Assembly: GCF_047275745.1 (NCBI RefSeq)
Contig: NZ_JBKQWU010000005.1
Location: 1 to 64,000 of the forward strand
Source: Amaricoccus sp047275745
Lineage (GTDB): Bacteria; Pseudomonadota; Alphaproteobacteria; Rhodobacterales; Rhodobacteraceae
DNA: 64,000 nt
Reading direction: 5' to 3'
Part shown: positions 15,379 through 23,720 of the stretch, in pieces
How positions within the stretch are numbered: position 1 is the first letter of the stretch
Layout: the number at the start of each line of letters is the position of its first letter
The notes under the pieces: model-generated
The model's database searches: none
Told to the model about the DNA's origin: nothing
What the model saw: the letters and a program-made list of their open reading frames with translations, nothing else
Made by a program: the position numbers and the translations under genes

Positions 15379-17829
15379 TCAGACGCCGAGGCGATCGCGC
15401 AGACCGTACCACCATGAGCCGAGCATGGAATAGGGAACTCGGAAACGTTGTCCGCCCGGGAAGGGAACCCAGGGCACGGCGGCGAATGTGTCGAAGCGCC
15501 CGGCGTCGCCGTCGATCGCGCTCGCGATGATCCGGCCGAAGAGGTGGCTGCCCACGACGCCGTGGCCGCTGTAGCCGGCGGCGAAATAGGTGCTGGCCCC
15601 GAGCCGGCCCATCTGCGGCACCCGGCTGAAGGAGATCGCGCAGTTCCCCGACCAGGCGTAGTCGATCCGCGCACCGGCGAGATCGGGGAAGACCTTCGCG
15701 AGATTGGGCTGGATCTTCGCCCTGATGTCGGCGGGGTCGGTGCCGCCATAGACGGTGCCGCCGCCGAAGAGCAGCCGCCCGTCCGCGCTCAGCCGGTAGT
15801 AGTCGAGAATGTAGCGGATATCCTCGACGCAGACCCCGGTCGGGAGCAGCGCCGGGCCGCGTTCTCCCAGCGGTTCCGTGGCGATGATCTGCGTCGAGAA
15901 CGGCATGACCCGCGTGTCGAGGTCCGGCACGACCGGCCCGAGATAGGCGTTGCCTGCGAGGAGCAGCAGCTTCGGCCGGACCACGCCGCCCGCGAGGTGG
16001 AGCACCGGCCTGCCCTCCACCGCCTCGATCCGCTCGACGCGGCTCCGCTCATGGATGACGCCGCCCTCGCGCTCGAAGGCCGCCGCCTCGCCGAGCGCGA
16101 GATTGAGCGGATGCATGTGGCCGCCGGTCGGGTCGAGCATGCCGCCCGCGTAGAAATCGGTGGCGACATGGCGGCGGATCTCGGTCGCGTCCAGCATCTC
16201 GAAATTGTCGAGCCCGTGGCGGCGCCAGAGCGCCTGTTTCGCCTCCAGTTCGGCCATGTGCCTCGGCGTCAGCGCCGCGAAGAGATTGCCGTCGCGCAGG
16301 TCGCAATCGATCGCATATTTCGCGATCCGCTCGCGGATGATCTCGCCACCCTCCTGCACCAGCGAGGCGACGAAACCCGCCGTTCCGGCGCCATAGCGGC
16401 GTTCGATCGTGTCGAGCCCGGCGTTCAGCCCGTTGACGATCTGGCCGCCGTTGCGACCCGAGGCACCCCAGCCGACCCGTTCGGCTTCGAGGATCATCAC
16501 CTCGTGACCCTTCGCCGCCAGATCGATCCCGGCGGAGAGGCCGGTGAATCCCGCGCCGACGATACAGACCCCGGGCGCCGCCTCGCCCCGGAAAGCGCGC
16601 CGCTCAGGGGCGGGATTGGCGCTCGCCGCGTAATAGCTGGGCGGGTAGTCGGTCATGGCCATCCGGTCTTCTCCAGCTGGGGTTTTCGCCGGGATGGCCT
16701 CGGCTTCCGCCCCGGTTTTCGGCGCGGCGGGCACATCCGCCTTCGCCGCGACGTGCTTCTTCGCGCCGGATCGGCCTTTCCAGCCGGGCTGGCCGAGCGC
16801 CTTGCGCACGAGACGACGGCAGAGCGCCTTGTCCGCGGCGCCGGGCTCGGGCAGGTCGCCGACCGGGCGGAGCCGCGTCCAGTCCGGCTCCTCGAGGAAA
16901 TCCGGCGTGTCGAAACCGGGGAACCGCTCCGCGAGCCAGCGGTTCGTCGCCGCCGCTTCTTCGAAGATCCGCCGCCCGAGATCCGCGACCATGAAGCTCC
17001 GGCTGGTATCGTCCCCGGCTTCGCGCAACTCGCGCAGGATGCGGTTCGCCGTCGCCGCGGGCAGCGCCGCCTCCGGATTCCCGGTCGAGTCGCGGAGGAA
17101 ATCGCGCGCGTAGCGCACCGCGCCGATCGCCCGGACGCCCGCCTTCGGATTGACGAGCGCGGGCGCGGCGGCGCCGTCGCCCAACGCCGCGAGCCGCGCC
17201 TCCTCGAAGTTGGTCACGGCGCCCGGCTCGAACCCGAAGACCTTCTGGGCGAAATGCTCGACCGCGCCGAGCCGCTTCACGCCGCCGTCGAAGGGAAGGC
17301 AGCGCACGCATTCTTCGCCGAACCGGGCCTGCCACGCCTCGACGATGCGCCGGTACTCGGTCCGCCGCCGCGCGATCGTCTCCCAGAACTCGGCGATCGG
17401 CTGATCGGCGCGGCCGAAACGGGCGAACTGGTTATAGGCGGATTCGACATATTCCCACTGCGGCCGGGCGTAGATCACCACCGTCCTCCGCGCCTCCGGG
17501 AAGAGCTTGCGCAGCTTCGCGACGACGACCGGCGCCAGGGATTCGCGGAAGGCCTCCGAGGAGATCAGGACGCGCGGCGCGGCGCTCGCCTCGATCTCGT
17601 CCCGGACATCGACCCACCCGCCCCGGCGGGCGTCGAACTGTCCGGGCGCGTGCAATTCATAGGCGAGATTGTGATGACCGTAGAGCGTCACCGGCTGGCG
17701 CGGCTGCCCGCGCGTCGGATAGAGCACGCCGAGCGCCTCGATTGCCGCGTGGTTGCGCGCGAAGCCGCGCTGGATCGCGGTGGTCGCGGTCTTCGGGAGG
17801 CCGACGTGCAGATGGATGTGCCGGGTCAT
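15379..17829 (-). CDS. Fusion: N-terminal sulfotransferase-like domain plus C-terminal PuuB-like FAD oxidoreductase
   Basis: One uninterrupted 816-codon frame encodes two unrelated parts. Residues 1 to about 345 resemble a P-loop sulfotransferase-type protein: HLHVGLPKTATTAIQRGF at the start and VIYARPQWEYVESAYNQFARF as the second nucleotide-contact region. Residues about 350-389 are an Ala/Lys/Pro-rich linker. From Met390 (MAMTDYPPSYY) follows a complete PuuB-like flavoprotein with VCIVGAGFTGLSAGIDLAAK and VGWGASGRNGGQIV. GGAG lies eight bases before the Met390 codon (position 16662), so independent internal translation is possible. It sits between a PuuA-like gene and potF. Either a true fusion or two genes whose separating stop was lost. 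Confidence 0.75.
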   Translation of the reverse strand: MTRHIHLHVGLPKTATTAIQRGFARNHAAIEALGVLYPTRGQPRQPVTLYGHHNLAYELHAPGQFDARRGGWVDVRDEIEASAAPRVLISSEAFRESLAPVVVAKLRKLFPEARRTVVIYARPQWEYVESAYNQFARFGRADQPIAEFWETIARRRTEYRRIVEAWQARFGEECVRCLPFDGGVKRLGAVEHFAQKVFGFEPGAVTNFEEARLAALGDGAAAPALVNPKAGVRAIGAVRYARDFLRDSTGNPEAALPAATANRILRELREAGDDTSRSFMVADLGRRIFEEAAATNRWLAERFPGFDTPDFLEEPDWTRLRPVGDLPEPGAADKALCRRLVRKALGQPGWKGRSGAKKHVAAKADVPAAPKTGAEAEAIPAKTPAGEDRMAMTDYPPSYYAASANPAPERRAFRGEAAPGVCIVGAGFTGLSAGIDLAAKGHEVMILEAERVGWGASGRNGGQIVNGLNAGLDTIERRYGAGTAGFVASLVQEGGEIIRERIAKYAIDCDLRDGNLFAALTPRHMAELEAKQALWRRHGLDNFEMLDATEIRRHVATDFYAGGMLDPTGGHMHPLNLALGEAAAFEREGGVIHERSRVERIEAVEGRPVLHLAGGVVRPKLLLLAGNAYLGPVVPDLDTRVMPFSTQIIATEPLGERGPALLPTGVCVEDIRYILDYYRLSADGRLLFGGGTVYGGTDPADIRAKIQPNLAKVFPDLAGARIDYAWSGNCAISFSRVPQMGRLGASTYFAAGYSGHGVVGSHLFGRIIASAIDGDAGRFDTFAAVPWVPFPGGQRFRVPYSMLGSWWYGLRDRLGV

Positions 17830-17911
17830 CGCGGCCGCCGCGCGGTTCGCCCGGCCCCGCGCGCGGGGATCACCGGCGCCTTGGGCGGCCGCTTGGGCGG
17901 CTCATCCGCCA

Positions 17912-19261
17912 TCAGACCGTCTCCAGATAGCTCTCGTGCTCGAACGGGCTGATCTGCTGGCTGAAGACCTGCAGCTCCTGCCGCTTCATGCCCGCGAACT
18001 GTTCGCGCAGGATCGGGGCGAAGATCCTGCTGTTGCTCTTCGAGCGTTCGAAGGCTTCGATTGCGAGCTTCCAGTCGGCGGGAAGCGTCGCGCCGGAGGT
18101 TTCGTCCTCGGTGCTCACCAGCGGATCGGGCGGTGCGATGCGCCGCTCCATGCCTTCGAGCGCACCCCCGAGGATCGCCGCCAGCACCAGATAGGGATTG
18201 GCATCGGCGCCGGCCACGCGATGCTCGATCCGCCGCGCGGCGCCCGGGCCGCCAGGGATACGCACGGCGGCGGAGCGTGTCTCGTAGCCCCAGCAGACCT
18301 CCGAGGGCGAATGCGCGTTCGGCTGCAGCCGCCGGTAGGAATTGAGATGCGGCGCGAAGATGAGGCTCGACCCGCGCATCGTGGCGAGAAGCCCGCCCAC
18401 CGCGTGCCGCATGAGCTCCGATCCCTCGCTTCCGCCATCGTCGAAGACATTGCGCCCGTCGCGGTCGAGCAGGCTGAAATGCACGTGGAACCCGTTGCCC
18501 GCCCGGTCGAGGAACGGCTTGGCCATGAAGCTCGCCGCGAGGCCGTACTTGCGCGCGATCCCCTTCACGAAACGCTTGAAGTAGAGCGCGTCATCCGCCG
18601 CCTTCAGGGGGTCGGGGACATGGAGGAGGTTGATCTCGAACTGCCCGCCGCCGTTCTCGGAGATCGCGCTGTCCACCGGGATGCCATGCGCGTCGCAGGC
18701 GGCGTAGACATCGGTGAAGAAGGCCTCGAAATGGTCGAGGTCGTCGATGCAGAGCGCGCCGTCGCCGTCGAGCAGTTTGTGCGTGACCGGCGATCTCGGC
18801 GGCGAGGGCACCTCCCCCGTCGTATCGACGAGATAGAACTCCAGTTCCATCGCCACCACCGGCGTCAGCCCCAGCGCCGCGAACCGCTCGTAGACCGCGG
18901 CCAGCGCGCGCCTCGGATCACCGAGGAAGGGCGTCCCGTCCTCGCAGAGCATCCAGAGCGGCAGGAGCGCGGTCGGGCTCCCGAGCCAGTTCATCGGCAG
19001 GAAGCCCCGTCCGGTCGGAACGCAGAGCCCGTCGAGATCGCCCATCTGGTAGACGAGCGGATTGCCCGCCCAGTCCTCGCCCCAGATGTCGAGGCAGGCG
19101 ATGGAATAGGGCATGCGCATCTGGCCTTCGAGCACCTTGCGGGTCTGCGCGACCGGAACCCGCTTGCCGCGCAGAATTCCGTTCAGGTCGCAGACCGCCG
19201 CGCGCAGGCTGGTGATCTCCGGCCGGCGCTCCAGCCATTCCAGGGCATTGTTCGGGTCCAA
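17912..19261 (-). CDS. Second glutamine synthetase-family gamma-glutamylpolyamine synthetase (PuuA-like)
   Basis: The 449-residue protein is a divergent paralogue of the synthetase at 8848-10221. Catalytic-core motifs are visible: VVAMELEFYLV, ENGGGQFEINLLHV, GNGFHVHFSLLD, NSYRRLQPNAHSP and WGYETRSAAVRIP. It would gamma-glutamylate an amine using ATP. It is the first gene of the nine-gene minus-strand polyamine cluster and so probably lies next to its promoter. Having two synthetases and two PuuB-like oxidases suggests distinct amine substrates, which the sequence alone cannot name. Confidence 0.78.
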   Translation of the reverse strand: MDPNNALEWLERRPEITSLRAAVCDLNGILRGKRVPVAQTRKVLEGQMRMPYSIACLDIWGEDWAGNPLVYQMGDLDGLCVPTGRGFLPMNWLGSPTALLPLWMLCEDGTPFLGDPRRALAAVYERFAALGLTPVVAMELEFYLVDTTGEVPSPPRSPVTHKLLDGDGALCIDDLDHFEAFFTDVYAACDAHGIPVDSAISENGGGQFEINLLHVPDPLKAADDALYFKRFVKGIARKYGLAASFMAKPFLDRAGNGFHVHFSLLDRDGRNVFDDGGSEGSELMRHAVGGLLATMRGSSLIFAPHLNSYRRLQPNAHSPSEVCWGYETRSAAVRIPGGPGAARRIEHRVAGADANPYLVLAAILGGALEGMERRIAPPDPLVSTEDETSGATLPADWKLAIEAFERSKSNSRIFAPILREQFAGMKRQELQVFSQQISPFEHESYLETV

Positions 19262-19453
19262 TTTCCTCTCCGGCTGCTGCTACGGCTTGATCGCCGAGTT
19301 AACATCGGACCGCGCGCGGTTCCAACCCCGGAGCTTCGACGCGCGCGCGGCGCCTTCGCGCAGGTCGGGCCCCGCCCCCGGGGGTTTACTTAAGCTCCGA
19401 TTACACTAGACCTGCCCCGTTACCCGCCGCCGCTTGCGAGCAACCACCCGCCG

Positions 19454-19981
19454 ATGCCGAAAACGCAAGAGTTCAAGCCAAGCCGCCGTGTCATGGTCGC
19501 CCGGTCCCGGAGCAAGCATCCGCCGACCCTCCAGGTCGGCGCGCTCTGCTATCGGCGCACGGCCAGGGGCCTGCGGATCCTGCTCATCACCAGCCGCGAC
19601 ACCGGCCGCTGGGTGATCCCCAAGGGCTGGCCGATGCGCAATCGCACGGAGGCGAGCGCCGCCGCGCGCGAGGCCTATGAGGAAGCGGGCCTGCGTGGCG
19701 AGATTTCCGAGCGCAGCGTGGGCTTCTACACCTACCCCAAGCGGATTCGCGGCGAGCAGAGCTTTCCCTGCGTCGTCCGCGTCTACCCGCTCGAAACCCG
19801 CGAGCGGCTGAAGAAATATCCGGAAACGGGGCAGCGTCGGGTGAAATGGTTCCGCCCCCGCAAGGCGGCGGGCAAGGTTCGCGAACCGGAACTCGCCCGC
19901 ATCCTGCGCGAGTTCGACCCTGACAAGGGCGCGGAAGCCCCACCGCCGCTCGTCTATCTCACCGGCGACATCTCCGGATGA
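19454..19981 (+). CDS. Nudix hydrolase (DIPP-like)
   Basis: This 175-residue protein carries a Nudix box, GWPMRNRTEASAAAREAYEE followed by AGL, matching the REUXEEXGU half well. The first Glu is displaced by two positions. The preceding RWVIPKGWP resembles diphosphoinositol-polyphosphate-type Nudix proteins common in alphaproteobacteria. It would hydrolyse a nucleoside-diphosphate-linked or polyphosphorylated substrate with Mg2+; the substrate is unknown. The N-terminal 25 residues are basic. It is divergent from the polyamine operon and convergent with the dapD-containing pair. Confidence 0.82.
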   Translation: MPKTQEFKPSRRVMVARSRSKHPPTLQVGALCYRRTARGLRILLITSRDTGRWVIPKGWPMRNRTEASAAAREAYEEAGLRGEISERSVGFYTYPKRIRGEQSFPCVVRVYPLETRERLKKYPETGQRRVKWFRPRKAAGKVREPELARILREFDPDKGAEAPPPLVYLTGDISG

Positions 19982-20008
19982 TCGGGAGTGCCGTGAGCGG
20001 CGTCGGGA

Positions 20009-20359
20009 TCAGTCCTTCGCGCCGCCCTCGGCGGGAAAGGGCGTGATCTCCGCGACGATCACCGCGTTCTCGGCCAGCGCCCGCGCCATCAGCCCGCGCT
20101 CCTCCTCCGGCACCTCGTGTCCGCCTTCGAGACGGTCTTCCAGCGTCCCGTAACCGGTCACGTCGAGCGGCGCCATATCGGCGGCCTTGAGGAGCGCCAC
20201 GGTCTCCCGCACCGCCTCCTCCTCGTCGACGCCGGAAGCATAGCAGAGGATGCCCGCGCCGCCCGAGCCCTCGGGCAGCCCGTCGCCCGGCTTGCGTCCG
20301 ACCTGGACGAGGAGCGTGTAGACGCGCTGCTCGCGTTTCGGCTTTGTCTCCTCGGCCAT
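20009..20359 (-). CDS. Conserved-looking small hypothetical protein downstream of dapD
   Basis: The 116-residue acidic cytoplasmic protein (MAEETKPKREQRVYTLLVQV) has no recognised family. It has an early beta-strand-like segment, a Gly-rich GLPEGSGGAGILCYASG stretch, a VDEEEAVRETVALLKAADM helix and a C-terminal helix with ALAENAVIVAEI. The start at 20359 has GAGGGGA just upstream. It follows dapD on the same strand by 69 bases and may be co-transcribed. No signal peptide or membrane segment is seen, and function is unknown. Confidence 0.65.
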   Translation of the reverse strand: MAEETKPKREQRVYTLLVQVGRKPGDGLPEGSGGAGILCYASGVDEEEAVRETVALLKAADMAPLDVTGYGTLEDRLEGGHEVPEEERGLMARALAENAVIVAEITPFPAEGGAKD

Positions 20360-20428
20360 CGTTCCCCTCGTCCCCGGCCGCGGCGCCCGCCCCGTCACCC
20401 GGTCAGTCAGCCCGATCAATCGCCCCGG

Positions 20429-21289
20429 TCAGTCCCGGAGCAACTCGTTGATGCTGGTCTTCGAACGCGTCCGCTCATCCACCCGCTTGACGATCACGGC
20501 GCAGTAGAGGCTCGGGCCGGGGCTGCCATCCGGGAAGGGCTTGCCGGGCAGGCTCCCCGCGACCACCACCGAATAGGGCGGTACCTCGCCATAGAAGATG
20601 TCGCCGGACGCGCGGTCCACGATCTTGGTCGACTTGCCGATGAAGACGCCCATGCCGAGCACCGAGCCTTCGCGCACGATACAGCCCTCGACCACTTCCG
20701 AGCGCGCGCCGATGAAGCAGTTGTCCTCGATGATCGTCGGCCCCGCCTGCATCGGCTCCAGCACGCCGCCAATGCCGACGCCGCCCGAGAGATGGACGTT
20801 CTTGCCGATCTGCGCGCAGGAGCCGACCGTGGCCCAGGTATCGACCATCGTGCCCTCGTCCACATAGGCGCCGAGGTTCACGAAGGAAGGCATCAGCACC
20901 ACGCCCGGCGCGATATAGGCCGAGCGGCGCACGACGGCGCTCGGCACGGCCCGGAAGGCGGCGGCGCGCCAGTCATGCTCGGTCCAGCCGAGGAACTTCG
21001 AATCGACCTTGTCCCACCAGCCGCCGCCCTGCGGTCCGCCCGACTGCTGGGCCATGTCCTGAAGACGGAAGCCGAGCAGCACCGCCTTCTTCGCCCACTG
21101 GTTCACCTGCCAGACGCCGTCGCCGCCCTTCTCCGCGACACGGATGCGGCCCTTGTCGAGCCCTTCGAGCACGGTTTCGATCGCCGCGCGCGTCTCGCCG
21201 CCTGTCTGGGGCGTGATGGTGTCGCGCGCTTCCCAGGCGGATTCGATCGCGGTCTCAAGCGTCGCGGTGTCAAGGTCGGTCATGGTCAT
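20429..21289 (-). CDS. dapD: 2,3,4,5-tetrahydropyridine-2,6-dicarboxylate N-succinyltransferase
   Basis: The 286-residue protein catalyses the succinylation step of the diaminopimelate/lysine pathway. The N-terminal helical domain (VWQVNQWAKKAVLLGFRL) is followed by a hexapeptide-repeat left-handed beta helix (IAPGVVLMPSFVNLGAYVDE, VGSCAQIGKNVHLSGGVGIG, IIEDNCFIGARSEVVEG) and the expected C-terminal SLYCAVIVKRVDERTRSKTS. Length is normal for DapD. Two close ATGs (21289 and 21283) are possible starts. Confidence 0.95.
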   Translation of the reverse strand: MTMTDLDTATLETAIESAWEARDTITPQTGGETRAAIETVLEGLDKGRIRVAEKGGDGVWQVNQWAKKAVLLGFRLQDMAQQSGGPQGGGWWDKVDSKFLGWTEHDWRAAAFRAVPSAVVRRSAYIAPGVVLMPSFVNLGAYVDEGTMVDTWATVGSCAQIGKNVHLSGGVGIGGVLEPMQAGPTIIEDNCFIGARSEVVEGCIVREGSVLGMGVFIGKSTKIVDRASGDIFYGEVPPYSVVVAGSLPGKPFPDGSPGPSLYCAVIVKRVDERTRSKTSINELLRD

Positions 21290-21403
21290 CCGTCTTTCCA
21301 GTTCCGGCTGGCAGGCTTCGGCGGCAAGCTATAATTGCGTAACATCGGGGTGGCAATCTCGCCGAACTCGCCCACGACCATTCGCCAACGAGGCAGGAAT
21401 TCC

Positions 21404-22225
21404 ATGGCCAAACTGAGCGGAACCCAGCACCGCTTCCCGGACGCCGCGGCGGATCAGGCGCAGGTAGAGCGGCAGCGCGACACGCCGCAGACGCTCTCGC
21501 CGAGCTATCGGCTCGCCTTCCTCGATCCCGATTTCCTGAAGCGGGAGGAACTGCGTCCCGTCCGGCTGCAACTCGAACTGCTGAAGCCCGAGCTTGAGAT
21601 GCAGGACCGGGGAATCGTCTCGACCGTCGTCGTCTTCGGCGGCGCGCGCATTCCGGAGCGGCCCGGCGATGCCCGCGCGCCGGGTCTCGCCGGACTGGCG
21701 CATTACTACGAGGTGGCCCGGGAGTTCGCGCGTCTCGTGACACTCGCCTCGCTCGACAGCGGCTGCACCGAGAACGTGATCTGCGGCGGCGGCGGTCCGG
21801 GGGTGATGGAGGCGGCGAACCGCGGCGCGGCGGAGGCCGGCGGCTGCTCGATCAGCCTCAACATCGTGCTGCCGCACGAACAGGCGCCGAACCTCTACGG
21901 CACGCCGGACCTGAACTTCAACTTCCATTATTTCGGCATCCGGAAGATGACCTTCCTGATGCGGGCGCGGGCCGTCGCGGTCTTCCCCGGCGGCTTCGGC
22001 ACGCTCGACGAGCTTTTCGAGACGCTGACCCTCGTGCAGACCCAGCGGATGGCGCCACTGCCGATCCTGCTCTTCGGCGAGGAGTTCTGGCGGCGGATCG
22101 TGGACTGGGACGCGCTGGCCGAGTCGGGCACGATCTCGCCCGAGGATCTGAACCTCTTCCGCTTCGTCGAGACGGCGGAGGAGGCGATGGCGGCGATGCG
22201 CGACTGGCCCGGCGAGCCGGAGTGA
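21404..22225 (+). CDS. LOG-family (TIGR00730-type) protein, possible nucleotide 5'-monophosphate phosphoribohydrolase
   Basis: The 273-residue protein shows the LOG hallmarks GGGGPGVMEAANRGAAEAGG and PGGFGTLDELFETLTLVQ. These bind the nucleotide and hold catalytic Arg/Glu in characterised members, which cleave cytokinin or purine nucleotide monophosphates. The start MAKLSGTQ at 21404 was chosen over a longer reading because GGCAGGAA precedes it. The N-terminal 80 residues form an extension (LDPDFLKREELRPVRLQLEL) seen in the longer bacterial LOG group. The substrate is unknown. Confidence 0.82.
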   Translation: MAKLSGTQHRFPDAAADQAQVERQRDTPQTLSPSYRLAFLDPDFLKREELRPVRLQLELLKPELEMQDRGIVSTVVVFGGARIPERPGDARAPGLAGLAHYYEVAREFARLVTLASLDSGCTENVICGGGGPGVMEAANRGAAEAGGCSISLNIVLPHEQAPNLYGTPDLNFNFHYFGIRKMTFLMRARAVAVFPGGFGTLDELFETLTLVQTQRMAPLPILLFGEEFWRRIVDWDALAESGTISPEDLNLFRFVETAEEAMAAMRDWPGEPE

Positions 22226-22285
22226 CGGTCGCGCGGTCTTCGCCGGCGTCCCTGTGATCGTCCCGGTGAGCGTTCCATGTCGCCG

Positions 22286-22311
22286 CGGGGCTCGCGCTTT
22301 CGTGAGCCCCG
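22286..22311. terminator. GC-rich hairpin between the LOG gene and metY
   Basis: CGGGGCTC pairs with GAGCCCCG, and the inner GCG/CGT bases extend the helix to about 11 bp with a CTTT loop. It lies 61 bases after the LOG stop and about 70 bases before metY. No T tract follows, so it may be a weak terminator or part of the metY leader. It does not match the SAM-II riboswitch pattern known upstream of alphaproteobacterial met genes. Confidence 0.4.
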
Positions 22312-22383
22312 GCTTGCGCCCCTCCCCCGGCCCGGCCTAGCCTCGCGCCAAGGCCGGCGCGGACCGGCATCCGGAGGACGATC

Positions 22384-23673
22384 ATGACCGAACCGACGCC
22401 TGGCTTCGACACCCTGCAGATCCATGCCGGGTCCAAACCCGATCCCGCGACCGGCGCGCGCCAGACGCCGATCTACCAGACGACCGCCTATGTCTTTCGC
22501 GACGCGGATCACGCGGCGAAGCTCTTCAACCTCGAAGAGGTGGGCTACATCTACTCGCGCCTGACCAACCCCACGGTCTCGGTGCTGCAGGAGCGCGTCG
22601 CCGCGCTCGAAGGCGGGGTCGGCGGGGTCGCCTGTTCCTCCGGCCACGCGGCGCAGATCCTCGCGCTCTTCCCGCTGATGTCGCCCGGCAAGGACATCAT
22701 CGCCTCGACCCGGCTCTACGGCGGCACGGTGACGCAGTTCTCGCAGAGCATGAAGCGCTTCGGCTGGGACGCGCGTTTCGTCGATTTCGACGACCTCGCC
22801 GCGATCGAGGAGGCGGCCTGCGACGACACCCGCGCGATCTTCTGCGAAAGCGTCTCGAACCCCGGCGGCTATGTCACGGACATTCCGGCGGTCGCCGAGG
22901 TCGCGAAGCGGCTCGGCGTGCCGCTCATCGTCGACAATACCTCGGCCACGCCCTGGCTCTGCCGCCCGATCGAGATGGGCGCGGATATCGTCGTCCATTC
23001 CACGACGAAATATCTCTCGGGCAATGGCACGGCCATGGGCGGGCTCGTCGTCGACTCGGGCAATTTCGACTGGAGCGCCTCGGACAAGTTCCCGAGCCTG
23101 ACCGCGCCGGAGCCGGCCTATCACGGGCTGCGCTTTCAGGAGACCTTCGGCGCGATGGCCTATACCTTCCACGGCATCGCCATCGGCCTGCGCGATCTCG
23201 GCATGACGCAATCGCCGCAGAACGCCTTCCTGACGCTCCTCGGAATCGAGACGCTGTCGCTCAGGATGGCGCGGCACGTCGAGAACGCGGTCAAGGTCGC
23301 AAGCTGGCTCGAAGCCGATCCGCGCGTCTCGTCGGTGAGCTACGCGGGGCTCCCCTCCTCGCCCTGGCACGACCGGGTGCAACGGCTCTACCCCAAGGGG
23401 GCGGGGGCGATCTTCACCTTCGCGGTCAAGGGCGGCTATGACGCCTGCGTGAGGCTCGTCGACAGCGTGAAACTCTTCAGCCATGTCGCCAATCTCGGTG
23501 ACACGCGGTCGCTCATCATCCACTCCGCTTCCACCACCCACCGCCAGCTGACGCCCGAGCAGCAGGAGGCGGCGGGCGCGGGTCCGGACGTGGTGCGGCT
23601 CTCGATCGGGATCGAGGACGCGGCGGACCTCATCGGCGATCTCGACCAGGCGCTGGCCGCCGCGACGCGCTGA
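22384..23673 (+). CDS. metY: O-acetylhomoserine sulfhydrylase (aminocarboxypropyltransferase)
   Basis: The 429-residue Cys/Met-metabolism PLP enzyme converts O-acetylhomoserine and sulfide to homocysteine. Signatures are YSRLTNPTVSVLQERVAALEGG, the PLP-contact VDNTSATPWLCRPIEMGAD and the Schiff-base lysine in HSTTKYLSGNG. C-terminal FSHVANLGDTRSLIIHSAST is typical of MetY. Length fits MetY rather than shorter MetB/MetZ enzymes. A MetA with the acetyl-CoA-type Glu111 is encoded at 58481-59404, which supports the acetyl route. GGAGGACGATC precedes the ATG. Confidence 0.92.
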   Translation: MTEPTPGFDTLQIHAGSKPDPATGARQTPIYQTTAYVFRDADHAAKLFNLEEVGYIYSRLTNPTVSVLQERVAALEGGVGGVACSSGHAAQILALFPLMSPGKDIIASTRLYGGTVTQFSQSMKRFGWDARFVDFDDLAAIEEAACDDTRAIFCESVSNPGGYVTDIPAVAEVAKRLGVPLIVDNTSATPWLCRPIEMGADIVVHSTTKYLSGNGTAMGGLVVDSGNFDWSASDKFPSLTAPEPAYHGLRFQETFGAMAYTFHGIAIGLRDLGMTQSPQNAFLTLLGIETLSLRMARHVENAVKVASWLEADPRVSSVSYAGLPSSPWHDRVQRLYPKGAGAIFTFAVKGGYDACVRLVDSVKLFSHVANLGDTRSLIIHSASTTHRQLTPEQQEAAGAGPDVVRLSIGIEDAADLIGDLDQALAAATR

Positions 23674-23720
23674 GGCGACGGGAGCCGGGGGCGCGACACC
23701 CTGGCTCCTTCGCTTCCGGC

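Noticed and set aside
15448..17952. 834-codon plus-strand frame opposite the sulfotransferase-PuuB gene
   Set aside because: It is an antisense shadow: Arg/Glu/Ala-rich, no domains, and the minus strand has clear motifs throughout.
22226..22383. SAM-II riboswitch before metY
   Set aside because: The conserved pseudoknot bases are not visible; only a simple hairpin is present.
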